A stretch of DNA of 37,100 nt from Spirochaetales bacterium (GCA_016928955.1 JAFGJV010000055.1:1-37100), one strand, 5' to 3'. Shown: positions 15,236-24,079, counted from the first letter of the stretch. Program-made: numbers and translations. The notes: a model not told the origin generated them from the sequence alone.

Positions 15236-18200
15236 TCAGGGCGCTATCAGGTCGGTCACCGGCACCGTGCCCGACAGCTCGAAACCAAGCGTCCAGTACG
15301 CGTCGCCAGACGAGGGGAAGGCCTGGGTCAGGAAGGCCCTGCCGCCGAACGTGGCGTCCCTCCTGGTCCATTCCAGGCGCAGGTCCGCCTGGACCAGGGG
15401 ATAAAACTCGTCTGCGTCTGCGTATATGCCGCCGGCCACCCGGCCTATGAAGCCCAGGACGCCGCCTCCCGACAGGCCCGGCCAGGACAGCAGGGTAAGG
15501 GCCAGGCGCGCGTTCAGGGCCTGGTCGGGGGCGTAGTACAGGCGCGGCTCGTGGTCAAAGGCGTGCTCAAAACTGAGTTCGGCTGCGGCCAGCAGGTTGG
15601 TCCACGGCGAGTCGTCCAGGTGGAAACCCAGGGCAAGCTCGCCCAGGCCCGTGGCTATCAGCCGCGGGTCCTCGGCCAGCCCTTCCAGGATCACGTCGTC
15701 CAGGCGGCCGTACAGGCGCGCATAGCTGAAATCCATGAAGGGCAGGGTGACTGATGCGTCCGCGCTGGCCCGGTACATGAGCGGGCGGCCAGGCACCAGG
15801 GACTCGTCCATGAGGCGCAGGGACGCCCCCGCTGACAGGCTTGATCCGTCCGAGCCCAGAACCAGGCGGATGTCGGCGCGCGGGTACACGTCCCGGCCGC
15901 TCAGGGCGTCCAGGATGCCCTCGCCTGACACGGGGTAGCCGGCGCTACCGCGACGGTCGACGATGGTGGCGCCCAGCTCGGCGGCGACCTTCACGGGCGA
16001 GGACGGCAAGCCAAGGCGCAAACGGGCGCCGGCGTCCATCCAGGAAGCCGAGGACGGGTCCTCGGTAACGGTGACCGTGCCTCCCATGCCGTCGTCCACC
16101 AGGAAGCTGCGCGCGGTATAGCGTCGCACGTCCCTGCCGCTCAGGGCCAGGGTAAGCTCGAGCGAGCTGGCAAGCCCGAGCGACCAGGACGAGCCCGCGT
16201 CGAACACCGATACCAGAGGATCCACGTACCCGGTGGCCGTGGCGGCCAGGCTGTCCGCGTTGGACCGCGCCAGCGCGTTGTGGAAACCCTGGACATTGGC
16301 GTAGGAAGGATCCAGCTCGTACACGCGGCGGTACAGGCGCATGGCCTCCACCCAGTCGCCCGCGCGTTGCCGCAGGTTGGCCAGGGCGAACACGGCGGCC
16401 GCGTCGCCAGGGTCGCTTTGAAGCGCGGTCCGGAACTGGGCAGACGCCCGCTCAAGCCGCCCGTCCGCCAGATGGAAGGAGCCAAGCTCCCGCCGGAGGC
16501 TGACCAGGTCCCGCTCGACCTCGCGGAAGAGCCGCTGGTCGCGAGCGTCGCCAAGAGCCAGAGCGTCCCTGGCCAGGACGTCAAGGCTCTTTATGGTTGA
16601 CGGCAGGGCCTCAAGCAGGGCGTCAATGGCGGCAAGGGCTAGAGGGGCCCCGGAAAAGGCGCTGGCGCCGGACGGGAGCCCCTCGGATGCGGGGCGCAGG
16701 ACGCCGGCAAGCAGGCGCATACCTTCGCTGCCGCCCGGGGCCAAGGCGTCCGCCAGGGATAGCGCTTCCTGGCGTCGGTCCAGCGCGAGTGCCGCCTTTA
16801 AGGCGCCAAAACGCAAGGACGGCGAATCCGGCTGGGCCAGGGCCGCGTAGGCCAGCCCCAGCTCGGTCCTGGAAGGAACCGGGCCGGGCAGGCGCGTCCG
16901 TACGAACCAGGCCACGGGATCGCCGGCTTTGAGGGCGGAGGCCAGGTCGTCCAGCCACACCTGCCTGTCCAGGGTCCAGCCGGACGCAGAGCGTTCCAGC
17001 TCAAAGGCGTCCGCCAAGGGCTTGTCCGCCTGCCTGAGCTGGTCCAGGGTCAGGGCCAGGGCCGCCGCCCTGTCTGCCAGGGCCTGATCCCAGCGCAGGG
17101 CGGCCGTTTCTGCGACCAGGGCGTCGTCCATGGCCTGGGCGCTCCGTTCGGCTTCTACTTTCAGCTCTTCCCGGTCAGGTTCCTTGGCCAGGCGGGCCGC
17201 TGCGGCCTCAGCAGCGTCAACGGCGGCTTTGAGGCGGCGTCCGCGTTCGGGCAGCTGTTGCCTGGCGTCATCGGCCCACAGCCTGAGGGCCATAAGCTCG
17301 GCCTGGAAGTCGGCAAGATCGGGCGACGCTCTATCCGCGGCGGCTATCACGTCATAGGCCCGGGCGGCAAGGAGGCCCTCAAAGGCGGCTATGGCCTCGG
17401 CACGGCGGCCGTGCCAGAACAAGGCTTGCACGCGGAGGTTCCTGAGGCCTATGTCGTCCGGCCGGGCGGCCGCGTCCGCGGCCAACGTATCAAGATAGGC
17501 GCGCGGCGCCTTGATGACGGCTTCCTCCCGGCTGGCGTAGTCCAGGTAGTCCGCGCCTGGCTCGTAGTCTTTCCGGGCCTTGGACAGTACGGCGTCCGCC
17601 CCTGCCTGGTCGCCGGAGCGTTCCAGCGCCGCTGCCAGGGCGTAGCGGAGGGCGGCCTGGGCGGGATGGGCCTTGACGGCGGCGGCAAGCAGGGCGGCTG
17701 CCCGGTCGGGGTAGCCCGAAACCACAAAGGACGCGGCCAGGTCCAGGGCCCGCCGGGGCTCGGCAAGAGCAAGGCGCTCGGCTTCCTTAAGGACGCGCTC
17801 GCCCTGGTCGCCCTGCCCGGACCATATCAGGGCAAGCCCGTAGTCCACGGTCAGGGTGGGGTCATCGGGGAAAAAGGCCAAAGCGGTCCGGTACAGGGCT
17901 ATGGACCGGGCGTAGTCGCTTCTCCACGCTGCCGTCTTTGCTGCCTCCTGCCAGCCGGCAAGGTTGTCCGGATCCAGGGCCAGGCCGCGTTCCCAGGCCA
18001 TGAGGCCGCCGGTCACGTCGTCCAGGCCCAGGCGGGCGCGGGCAAGGGCCTTCAAAAAGCGCGCCGAGTCCGGAAACAGGTCGGACGCGCGCTGGGCGTG
18101 GCGCGCCGCCGACGAATAGTCGCCCAGGGCAAAGGCCGTCTCCAGGAGGGCCGCGTGGGCGTCGCGGTCGCCGGGATTGGCACGGATCAGGCGCTCGTAC

Positions 18201-18832
18201 TCGCTTTCCGCAAGGGGAACGGCCACTGGCGAGCCTACCGCCCCCCGTGGCTGCGGGGACGCGCCCAGCACGGTCCTGATGGCGGCGACGGCGTCCAGCT
18301 CGAAGTAGAACCGGCCGTCCGCCCTCCTCTTGTCGCGGATCTCCAACCTGAGGATGTGCGGGCCTTGGGTGAGCGTGGCCGTGGTGATGGCCGCCCAGCG
18401 CCGGTTGGGCTCGTCGCCGGAGGCATGCACCTGGGAACCTTCCCAGGTCAGGAGGAAGGGCGCGCCGCCGTCAAGGCTGGCCCACACGGGGGCGTAGTAG
18501 CCGGGAACGTCCGTCCTGGACGAAGCGGGCGGGCTGCCCGCGTACCAGAGGGTGTATTCGCCCGCCGCCGGCACCTGAAGGTACAGTTCCGCAAAGTAGT
18601 CGGCGCCGCCATAGGCTTTGTCCGACGCGTCCAGCACCAGGGCCCTGTTGCCGGACGCCCTGTAACGTATGACAGGCTCGCGGGCAAAATTGGTGGCCAG
18701 GGCGTTCTCGCCCTCCGCGTACACCGACGTGGATTCGGGGTAGGGCAGTTCAGCGGCTATGCCGGCCTGGGCCTGGGCCCGGCCGGACACCATGCCGAAC
18801 AGCACGAGGGCAACAAGGAAACTCTGGCGCAT
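15236..18832 (-). CDS. PelB-like outer-membrane exporter: sugar-binding-like domain, TPRs, C-terminal beta-barrel
   Basis: A 1198-aa protein; the ATG at 18830-18832 follows AGGAG and opens a signal peptide cut after A-Q-A (about residue 23). Residues ~30-200 look like a galactose-binding/CBM fold (VYAEGEN at the start, AGEYTLWYAGS, ILRLEIRDK.ADGRFYFELDAV). About 15 helical repeats follow, several clear TPRs (e.g. LFPDSARFLKALARARLGLDD), with an Ala-rich coiled region in the middle (~580-680). The last ~320 residues alternate short amphipathic strands and turns, as in an outer-membrane barrel. Length and order match PelB of the Pel exopolysaccharide system (about 1190 aa, TPRs then barrel), and pelDEFG-like genes lie divergently next door. 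The N-terminal sugar-binding-like domain is not a feature I know from classical PelB. Confidence 0.8.
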   Translation of the reverse strand: MRQSFLVALVLFGMVSGRAQAQAGIAAELPYPESTSVYAEGENALATNFAREPVIRYRASGNRALVLDASDKAYGGADYFAELYLQVPAAGEYTLWYAGSPPASSRTDVPGYYAPVWASLDGGAPFLLTWEGSQVHASGDEPNRRWAAITTATLTQGPHILRLEIRDKRRADGRFYFELDAVAAIRTVLGASPQPRGAVGSPVAVPLAESEYERLIRANPGDRDAHAALLETAFALGDYSSAARHAQRASDLFPDSARFLKALARARLGLDDVTGGLMAWERGLALDPDNLAGWQEAAKTAAWRSDYARSIALYRTALAFFPDDPTLTVDYGLALIWSGQGDQGERVLKEAERLALAEPRRALDLAASFVVSGYPDRAAALLAAAVKAHPAQAALRYALAAALERSGDQAGADAVLSKARKDYEPGADYLDYASREEAVIKAPRAYLDTLAADAAARPDDIGLRNLRVQALFWHGRRAEAIAAFEGLLAARAYDVIAAADRASPDLADFQAELMALRLWADDARQQLPERGRRLKAAVDAAEAAAARLAKEPDREELKVEAERSAQAMDDALVAETAALRWDQALADRAAALALTLDQLRQADKPLADAFELERSASGWTLDRQVWLDDLASALKAGDPVAWFVRTRLPGPVPSRTELGLAYAALAQPDSPSLRFGALKAALALDRRQEALSLADALAPGGSEGMRLLAGVLRPASEGLPSGASAFSGAPLALAAIDALLEALPSTIKSLDVLARDALALGDARDQRLFREVERDLVSLRRELGSFHLADGRLERASAQFRTALQSDPGDAAAVFALANLRQRAGDWVEAMRLYRRVYELDPSYANVQGFHNALARSNADSLAATATGYVDPLVSVFDAGSSWSLGLASSLELTLALSGRDVRRYTARSFLVDDGMGGTVTVTEDPSSASWMDAGARLRLGLPSSPVKVAAELGATIVDRRGSAGYPVSGEGILDALSGRDVYPRADIRLVLGSDGSSLSAGASLRLMDESLVPGRPLMYRASADASVTLPFMDFSYARLYGRLDDVILEGLAEDPRLIATGLGELALGFHLDDSPWTNLLAAAELSFEHAFDHEPRLYYAPDQALNARLALTLLSWPGLSGGGVLGFIGRVAGGIYADADEFYPLVQADLRLEWTRRDATFGGRAFLTQAFPSSGDAYWTLGFELSGTVPVTDLIAP

Positions 18833-18884
18833 GGCTTGCTCCTGGCTTGCTGGCTCCGGCCCCGAGGAACGCGGGCCGGGTCCT

Positions 18885-18933
18885 AAAAAAACATCCTGGG
18901 CTCTTTCAAAAGTCGGACGAGTTTTGAAAGAGC
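18885..18933 (-). promoter_or_regulatory. Stem-loop plus U-run in the pelB-like leader (possible attenuator)
   Basis: A perfect 12-bp inverted repeat (GCTCTTTCAAAA 18900-18911 with 18922-18933, ten-base loop) is followed on the minus strand, after 8 nt, by seven U's (A-run at 18885-18891), about 50 nt before the pelB-like ATG. It could stop or slow transcription before the gene. The 8-nt gap is longer than in standard terminators. Confidence 0.45.
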
Positions 18934-19146
18934 TACATAGTGAGACGCGATGTGCGTGGCGATTGCGAAACATGCAAACAACCGCGAGCAATCGCAAAGC
19001 CAATTTCAGAAGCAACAGACTTTTATAGGTCCCCTTTTGAAATCGGCTCACCTGTTAGAAAAATCATCAATTTCCGACAAAAACGCAAGGCAATTCGGAA
19101 CGGGCCCGCCGGCAGCGTCCAGACGACTATGGGCAAAGACCGGCCC

Positions 19147-19184
19147 GTATATGCCGATATACCTAACAGGATGCTGGCATCCTG
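19147..19184 (+). promoter_or_regulatory. Two inverted repeats in the pelD leader
   Basis: GTATAT/ATATAC (19147-19152, 19157-19162) is followed by a perfect 8-bp hairpin (CAGGATGC/GCATCCTG, 19167-19174 with 19177-19184, two-base loop). The hairpin sits just before the ribosome-site region of pelD. It could be an operator or influence translation of the GTG-started gene. Confidence 0.4.
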
Positions 19185-19205
19185 CAAGGGAGCAAGGCGG
19201 GTCGG

Positions 19206-20591
19206 GTGGGTGTTCGCAGGCTGAAAAACCGTATCGTTCCTCTGGAAATGCTGGCGGTGCTGGCGGCCTTGGTGGCGTGGAATGTCCTGTCTGGCGACCA
19301 ACCAGGCTTTCCGCGCCTGGCCTTTGTGCCGTACTGGCTGCCGGCAGTGGTGTTCGCGTCGTTTTACGGCCCGGTGGCCGGTCTTGCCGCGCTGGCCCTG
19401 GGCGTGGGGGCCCTGCCCGTGGCCGCGGCGTTCATGCCCGGCAGCCGGGTGCCCTGGGCCGAGTTGGCCGGGCCCCAGTCCGCCCTGGTCCTTCTGGCCG
19501 TGGGAGCCATAGGCTTTGGGCGTTCCGGGTCCAAGGCAGCCATCGCGTCGCTCCGCGCGCGCTACCGCGAGCTGTACAAAAAAGGCGTACGCCTGTCCAA
19601 AACCCTGGACGCCCTGCGCGTGGTCAACGGCTACTACGAACGGGAGCTCCTGTCCGCCAGGGATTCCCTGCCCCTGATCCACGAGCACCTGCGTTCCCTG
19701 GATACGCGCTCGGTTGAGGGTGTGGCCGGGGGCATACTGACCCTGCTGGAACGCTTTGCCGGCGTGCGCTCTGCCGCCCTGTACCGGGCGGATTCCGCGG
19801 ACGGAACGCTGCAGCTGGTGCTTGGCGCGGGCGACGGCCAGGCCCCCGCTCAGCGGCCGCTGGAGGGTTGCGTGGAAGGCTGGGTTCACCGCAATGGCTC
19901 GCGTTTTACCATACGGCAGGTGCTGGACGACCCGTACCTGGCGTCCATGGATGACGGCGGCGTGATCATGGCCTTTCCCCTGGCCCCGTCCGGGGAGCCC
20001 TGGGGCGTGCTGACCGTGCGCGACTTGCCCTTTGTGGCCTATACCGAGAGCACCGAACGGGCCATAGAGGCCATGCTCGAGCTGGCCAGGCCCTATCTGG
20101 ACCGGGCCGTGCGCTACGAGCGCCTGACCAAGGACGCCGAATTCGACCAAGGCGCCGGCGTGCCGTCCTACGCCCAGTTCATGGCCATGGTGGACGAGGC
20201 CTTTGGGCGCGGTACCGGCTCCCCGTTCTCCGTGGTAATATGCCAGATCGACAACCTTGCGGCCATCGTCGCGGAAGCCGGACCGGACTCGGGGCGGCGC
20301 ATAGCGGACGCCGTGTCCAGGGCCTTCAGCGCGTCTGCCGACACCCCGATGATGGCCTGCCAGTACAAGCGCGGCGACCAGCTGGGCCTGTTTGTGGGCG
20401 GTCTGGACGAGGACGGGGTGTCCCGCCTGAGCCTGGAAGCCCTGGGCACCCTGCAGATGTCGCCCCCGGACATAGGCGGACAGGCACGGCGCCTGGATCT
20501 GCGCGTGGGCTTTGCGTCCAGGAGGAGAGCGGACGCGGGCGTGGACGAGATCATAGGCAGGGCCGAGCTCCTGATAGAATTGCAGGGCTGA
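19206..20591 (+). CDS. pelD: PelD-like inner-membrane regulator (TM helices, GAF, degenerate GGDEF)
   Basis: A 461-aa protein, close to the 455 aa of Pseudomonas PelD. Three to four membrane helices (residues ~12-30, 40-80, 88-106) are followed by a short coiled coil, a GAF domain (~160-320; VEGVAGGILTLLERFAGVRSAALY, VIMAFPLAPSGEPWGVLTVRD) and a degenerate GGDEF domain (~325-461; FSVVICQIDN, then YKRGDQLGLF at 387-396 in place of R.GGDEF). Classical PelD binds c-di-GMP through an RxxD site shortly before the GGDEF remnant and thereby switches on Pel synthesis. Here that position reads T380-P-M-M383, so the site appears absent. The start is an assumed GTG with a weak ribosome site. First gene of pelD-pelE-pelF-pelG. 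Confidence 0.82.
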   Translation: MGVRRLKNRIVPLEMLAVLAALVAWNVLSGDQPGFPRLAFVPYWLPAVVFASFYGPVAGLAALALGVGALPVAAAFMPGSRVPWAELAGPQSALVLLAVGAIGFGRSGSKAAIASLRARYRELYKKGVRLSKTLDALRVVNGYYERELLSARDSLPLIHEHLRSLDTRSVEGVAGGILTLLERFAGVRSAALYRADSADGTLQLVLGAGDGQAPAQRPLEGCVEGWVHRNGSRFTIRQVLDDPYLASMDDGGVIMAFPLAPSGEPWGVLTVRDLPFVAYTESTERAIEAMLELARPYLDRAVRYERLTKDAEFDQGAGVPSYAQFMAMVDEAFGRGTGSPFSVVICQIDNLAAIVAEAGPDSGRRIADAVSRAFSASADTPMMACQYKRGDQLGLFVGGLDEDGVSRLSLEALGTLQMSPPDIGGQARRLDLRVGFASRRRADAGVDEIIGRAELLIELQG

Positions 20592-20592
20592 C

Positions 20593-21327
20593 ATGGGAGA
20601 ATGGCGACGCGCTCCCGACGGCTACGAACGTTTCAGGAACCCGGGCGTGTACCGGACGGCCCGCACCCCGGACGCTGCCATCCACGGCATGCTGGCCGGG
20701 TCCTTGGACGCGGCCGCCCTGTACGAGGCCGCCGGCAGGGTGAAGCCCCTGGTGTCCGAACCCCAGGATCCCGCCGACCTGGACCGGGCCCTGGCGCGGT
20801 GGAAACCGCTGGCCGAGGGCGGCTTGGCCCTGGGCGAGGCGTTCCGAGCCCGGCTCCATTCCCGGGACCAGGAAAGCGCCCTCCACGCCGCCGAGAGCCT
20901 GTCCATTATGGAAGTACGTCACGCGCGTGCCATAGAGTCAGCCCGCAAGAAAGGCGACAGCTACCTGGTGGCCAGACTGTACGCCGAGCTGGCCGAGCTG
21001 GCCGGCAAGGGCTCTCTCAGGGCTTTTTACTACCGGGAGGCGTTCCGTGCCCTTGAGGAACTGGCGCGCGCCGGAGCCCTCAAACGCAAACACGTCAGCC
21101 TGGCCCTGTCCATCCACCTGGCCCTGGGCAGGCTCAGGGAGGCATCCGCCCTTCTGGACCGCGTCCTTCTGGCCCGCCCGGACGATCCCGAATTCCTGGA
21201 GCTTCTAGCTGATCTCCGTTTCAGGCTGCGCGACTACGCGGGCCTCCGCTGGGCCGTGCGCCGCCTACAGGCCACGGGGCACCTGGGCATGGGCCCCTTT
21301 GCCGCCGCGTCGTCAAGGTGGCTGTGA
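20593..21327 (+). CDS. PelE-like helical repeat protein
   Basis: A 244-aa protein starting two bases after the pelD stop and overlapping the next start (TGATG), so tightly coupled. It has no clear membrane helix. The C-terminal half is made of TPR-like helix pairs (SYLVARLYAELAELAGKGSLRAFYYREAF; HVSLALSIHLALGRLREASALLDRVLLARPDDPEFLELLADL). In classical Pel operons the gene between pelD and pelF is pelE, a TPR protein of about 330 aa with two N-terminal membrane helices. This one would be a shorter soluble version. The assignment rests mainly on position and the TPR character. Confidence 0.65.
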   Translation: MGEWRRAPDGYERFRNPGVYRTARTPDAAIHGMLAGSLDAAALYEAAGRVKPLVSEPQDPADLDRALARWKPLAEGGLALGEAFRARLHSRDQESALHAAESLSIMEVRHARAIESARKKGDSYLVARLYAELAELAGKGSLRAFYYREAFRALEELARAGALKRKHVSLALSIHLALGRLREASALLDRVLLARPDDPEFLELLADLRFRLRDYAGLRWAVRRLQATGHLGMGPFAAASSRWL

Positions 21328-22730
21328 TGGGCGCGGCGGGGGCCAGGCGCGTGTGCGTCATATCCGAGGGTTCCTATCCGTACATCACCGGGGGCGTCAG
21401 TTCCTGGGTGCATGACCTCATAGGCAATCTGGGCGACTATCACTACGCCGTGTTCAGTTTGTCGCCCGAGGCCGGGCAGACGCCCCGGTATACCTTCCCG
21501 GCCAACGTGGTCGAGCATCGGGACGCGGTCATATCGCGGGCGCCCAGGGGCGGCGGCGGTACGGCGGCCAAGGCGGCCGTTGCCTTTCTGCGTTTCCTGA
21601 ACTCGGGCCAGGGCGAGGCCGTGGACAGCTTTGGCTGCCTGGTCCGCGCCCTGGACGAACGGCCGGTGGGCATGGACGAGCTGTTGTCCGACCAGCGGCT
21701 GTGGAAATTCGTGTGCGCGTCGCACCAGACCCTGAATCCCCTGTATCCCTTCAGCGATTTTTTCTGGGCCTGGAAGGCCGTATACAGCATGATGCTGGCC
21801 GCCATCACGGCGCCCCCGCCCGCGGCCGACCTGTACCAGTGCCTGTCCACGGGTTTTGCCGGCCTGGCGGGGCTCGCGGCCAAGGTGCGCACAGGGTCGC
21901 CCCTCCTCTTGTCCGAGCACGGTCTCTACCATAAAGAGCGCGAGATGGAGATACGCAAGGCCGACTTTGTGCGCGGCTACCAGCGCGACCTGTGGATAGA
22001 CGCGTACGCCCGTTTTGCCAGGCTGTGCTACGCGGGGGCAGACGCCCTCACGTCGCTCTTTGAGACCAACAGGCGGGAACAGCTCGCCCTGGGAGGCCGC
22101 GCCGACCGGGCCCTGGTCACGCCCAACGGCATAGACATCCAGCGTTTCAGCGTGGAGCGCCAGGAGCATGAGGGTTTTGCCGTGGGCCTGGTGGGCAGGG
22201 TAGTGCCCATCAAGGACGTGAAGACCTTCATAGCGGCCGCCCGCATCATAGCGGACGCCGATAGCCGGGCCCGCTTCTACTGCATTGGGCCCACCGACGA
22301 GGACCAGGCATACTACGACGAGTGCGTGAAGCTACGCGACAGCCTTGGCCTGGCCGACACGCTGGAATTTACCGGTCCCGCCGACGTACGCGCGTGGTAC
22401 GCCCGCCTGGATCTCCTCATGTTGACCAGCGTGCGCGAGGCCCAGCCGCTGGTCATCCTAGAGGCATACGCGGCGGGCGTGCCCGTGGTGTCCACGGCCG
22501 TGGGCAACGTGCCCGAGCTCCTGGACTACGACAGCCGCTTTCTGGCCAGTCCTCGGGATCCCGAGGCCCTGGCCGCTGGAGCCCTGTACGCTGCTGCCCA
22601 TCCGCAGGACATGGCCGCCGTGATAGACGCCAACAAGCGCCGCGTGCGCGCCCATTACGACAAGCGCGGCCTGCACGAGCGTTACCGGACCATATACGCT
22701 TCCCTCCTGGAGGGCGCATGGCGGGCATAG
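21327..22730 (+). CDS. pelF: PelF-like glycosyltransferase (GT4 family)
   Basis: A 467-aa cytoplasmic GT-B glycosyltransferase. The N-terminal domain opens with RRVCVISEGSYPYITGGVSSWVHDLI, the typical start of PelF, which polymerises the Pel sugar chain from UDP-activated sugars. The C-terminal domain has NGIDIQRF, VGLVGRVVPIKDVKTFI and the catalytic E-x7-E (E371 and E379 in REAQPLVILEAYAAGVPVV). I used the ATG at 21327, which overlaps the previous stop; in-frame GTGs at 21318 and 21324 are alternatives. The 3' end overlaps pelG by 13 nt. Confidence 0.88.
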   Translation: MGAAGARRVCVISEGSYPYITGGVSSWVHDLIGNLGDYHYAVFSLSPEAGQTPRYTFPANVVEHRDAVISRAPRGGGGTAAKAAVAFLRFLNSGQGEAVDSFGCLVRALDERPVGMDELLSDQRLWKFVCASHQTLNPLYPFSDFFWAWKAVYSMMLAAITAPPPAADLYQCLSTGFAGLAGLAAKVRTGSPLLLSEHGLYHKEREMEIRKADFVRGYQRDLWIDAYARFARLCYAGADALTSLFETNRREQLALGGRADRALVTPNGIDIQRFSVERQEHEGFAVGLVGRVVPIKDVKTFIAAARIIADADSRARFYCIGPTDEDQAYYDECVKLRDSLGLADTLEFTGPADVRAWYARLDLLMLTSVREAQPLVILEAYAAGVPVVSTAVGNVPELLDYDSRFLASPRDPEALAAGALYAAAHPQDMAAVIDANKRRVRAHYDKRGLHERYRTIYASLLEGAWRA

Positions 22731-24079
22731 GCTTCACGCTCAAGCGGGTCATATCCCGGGGAGACCTCACGTCCTTCACCGCCGGCAGCCTGTCCGGCGT
22801 GCTGGTTGTGGCCGGCCCGTCCCTCTTGTCCATGGCGACCATATGGCTGGTGATGGGGCCTTTGGGAGCGGCCAGGCCGGAGGCGGCCGCGCCCTTTACC
22901 GCCCTGCTCATATACACCTTGGCCCTGTCCACCATCCTCTCGGGCGGCATACAGTACTCGTTCACGCGTTTTGTTGCGGACCGCATCCACGAGCGGGCCG
23001 AGCCGGTGGCCGTGGGCGCCCTGCTCAGGCTCCTTGCCTGGCTGGCCCCCTCAGCATGCGCCGCCGGCGCGCTGTTTTCCTTAATTGGCCGGGTGTTGCC
23101 CGGGAACCAGGCCCTGGCCGCCGCCGTGTCCGGCCTTCTGTCCGGGGCAGTCACCTGCATGTGGGTGCTGGTGCTGTTCTCAAGCCTTCTCCACAAGCAC
23201 GCTCGCATCCTGCTCGTGTACGGCTTAGGCATGGCCGCCGCGGCCGGCCTTTCCTGGCTTGGCAGGGATATGGGGCCGGCCGGGCTGGCCCTGGGCTTTG
23301 GGCTTGGGTACCTGGTCCTGTGCGCGGGCCTCCTGATCCTGATCCTGGCAGAGTTCAAGCCACAAGCTCCGCCCCGGGGTTCGGCCGTTGTGGCCATGGC
23401 CAGGCGCTATCCCGCCCTGTGCGCCTACGGCTTTACGTACTACGCGGCAACCTGGGCAGACAAATTCGCGGCCTGGCTGGTCTTGGGCGACGCTCCCCTG
23501 GGCACCAGACTGCTTCTCCACCAACCGACCGATTCCGTGGCCTATCTGGCCGGCCTCACTATCGTTCCCGGCCTGGCGTTTTTTGTCATAGCCAGCGAGA
23601 CCTCGTACTTTGCCGCGCTCAGGCGTTTCCTCAAGGCCCTGTCCGGCAGGCCGTACCTCGATATACAGCGCACGCTCGCCGATCTTGCGGCCAGGGGGCG
23701 GGAAGCCCTGGCCGCTCTGGCCCTTTTCCAGGCCCTGGTAACGGCCGCCGCCCTCCTTGCCGCCCCCGCCCTGGCCCTGGAGCCGGGCCGCATGCGCGGC
23801 TTTGCCGTTTATACCCTGGGCGCTTTTTTCCAGCTCATGGCCGTGGCCGCCCAGAATTTCCTCTTTTACGTGGAGGCGTACGGAAAGGCCCTCTCTGGCG
23901 CCGCCGTGTTTCTGGTGGTCAACGCGGCGCTCAGCACGGCCCTGGCCCTGGCGGCCCCCGGCCTGGGACCTGGCTGGGGCTTTCTGGCCGGGGCGTTGGC
24001 GTCTGCCGTGCTGTCCCTGTTCCTGGCCCTGCGTTCGTTGCGCTGTCTGGACAGGCTGTTGTATACTTCCAGCAACTGA
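22718..24079 (+). CDS. pelG: PelG-like 12-TM membrane protein (Wzx/MOP type)
   Basis: A 453-aa, very hydrophobic protein with about 12 membrane helices; Pseudomonas PelG has 456. The start MAGIGFTLKRVISRGDLTSF is typical of PelG, and GGSLSGVLVVAGPSLLSMATIW-like helices follow. PelG belongs to the flippase-like MOP superfamily and forms the inner-membrane channel with PelD, PelE and PelF. The ATG at 22718 follows GGAGGG and lies inside the end of pelF, so translation is coupled. The next gene begins 67 nt downstream. Confidence 0.88.
   Translation: MAGIGFTLKRVISRGDLTSFTAGSLSGVLVVAGPSLLSMATIWLVMGPLGAARPEAAAPFTALLIYTLALSTILSGGIQYSFTRFVADRIHERAEPVAVGALLRLLAWLAPSACAAGALFSLIGRVLPGNQALAAAVSGLLSGAVTCMWVLVLFSSLLHKHARILLVYGLGMAAAAGLSWLGRDMGPAGLALGFGLGYLVLCAGLLILILAEFKPQAPPRGSAVVAMARRYPALCAYGFTYYAATWADKFAAWLVLGDAPLGTRLLLHQPTDSVAYLAGLTIVPGLAFFVIASETSYFAALRRFLKALSGRPYLDIQRTLADLAARGREALAALALFQALVTAAALLAAPALALEPGRMRGFAVYTLGAFFQLMAVAAQNFLFYVEAYGKALSGAAVFLVVNAALSTALALAAPGLGPGWGFLAGALASAVLSLFLALRSLRCLDRLLYTSSN

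Larger units (their letters stand above)
18833..19205. other. Divergent control region between the pelB-like gene and pelD
   Basis: No gene is visible in 373 nt. Besides the leader hairpins listed separately, it holds an inverted repeat GCGATTGC (18959-18966) / GCAATCGC (18988-18995). It also holds a half-copy of the palindrome found after oppF (TTTTATAGGTCCCCTT at 19021-19036). A weak plus-strand promoter (TTGAAA, 17 nt, then an A-rich -10) may lie near 19035. I cannot place start sites with confidence. Confidence 0.5.

Noticed and set aside
20270-20530. RxxD words in PelD (in GRRIAD and QARRLD) as the c-di-GMP site
   Set aside because: They are not at the I-site position, which should lie about eight residues before the GGDEF-equivalent.
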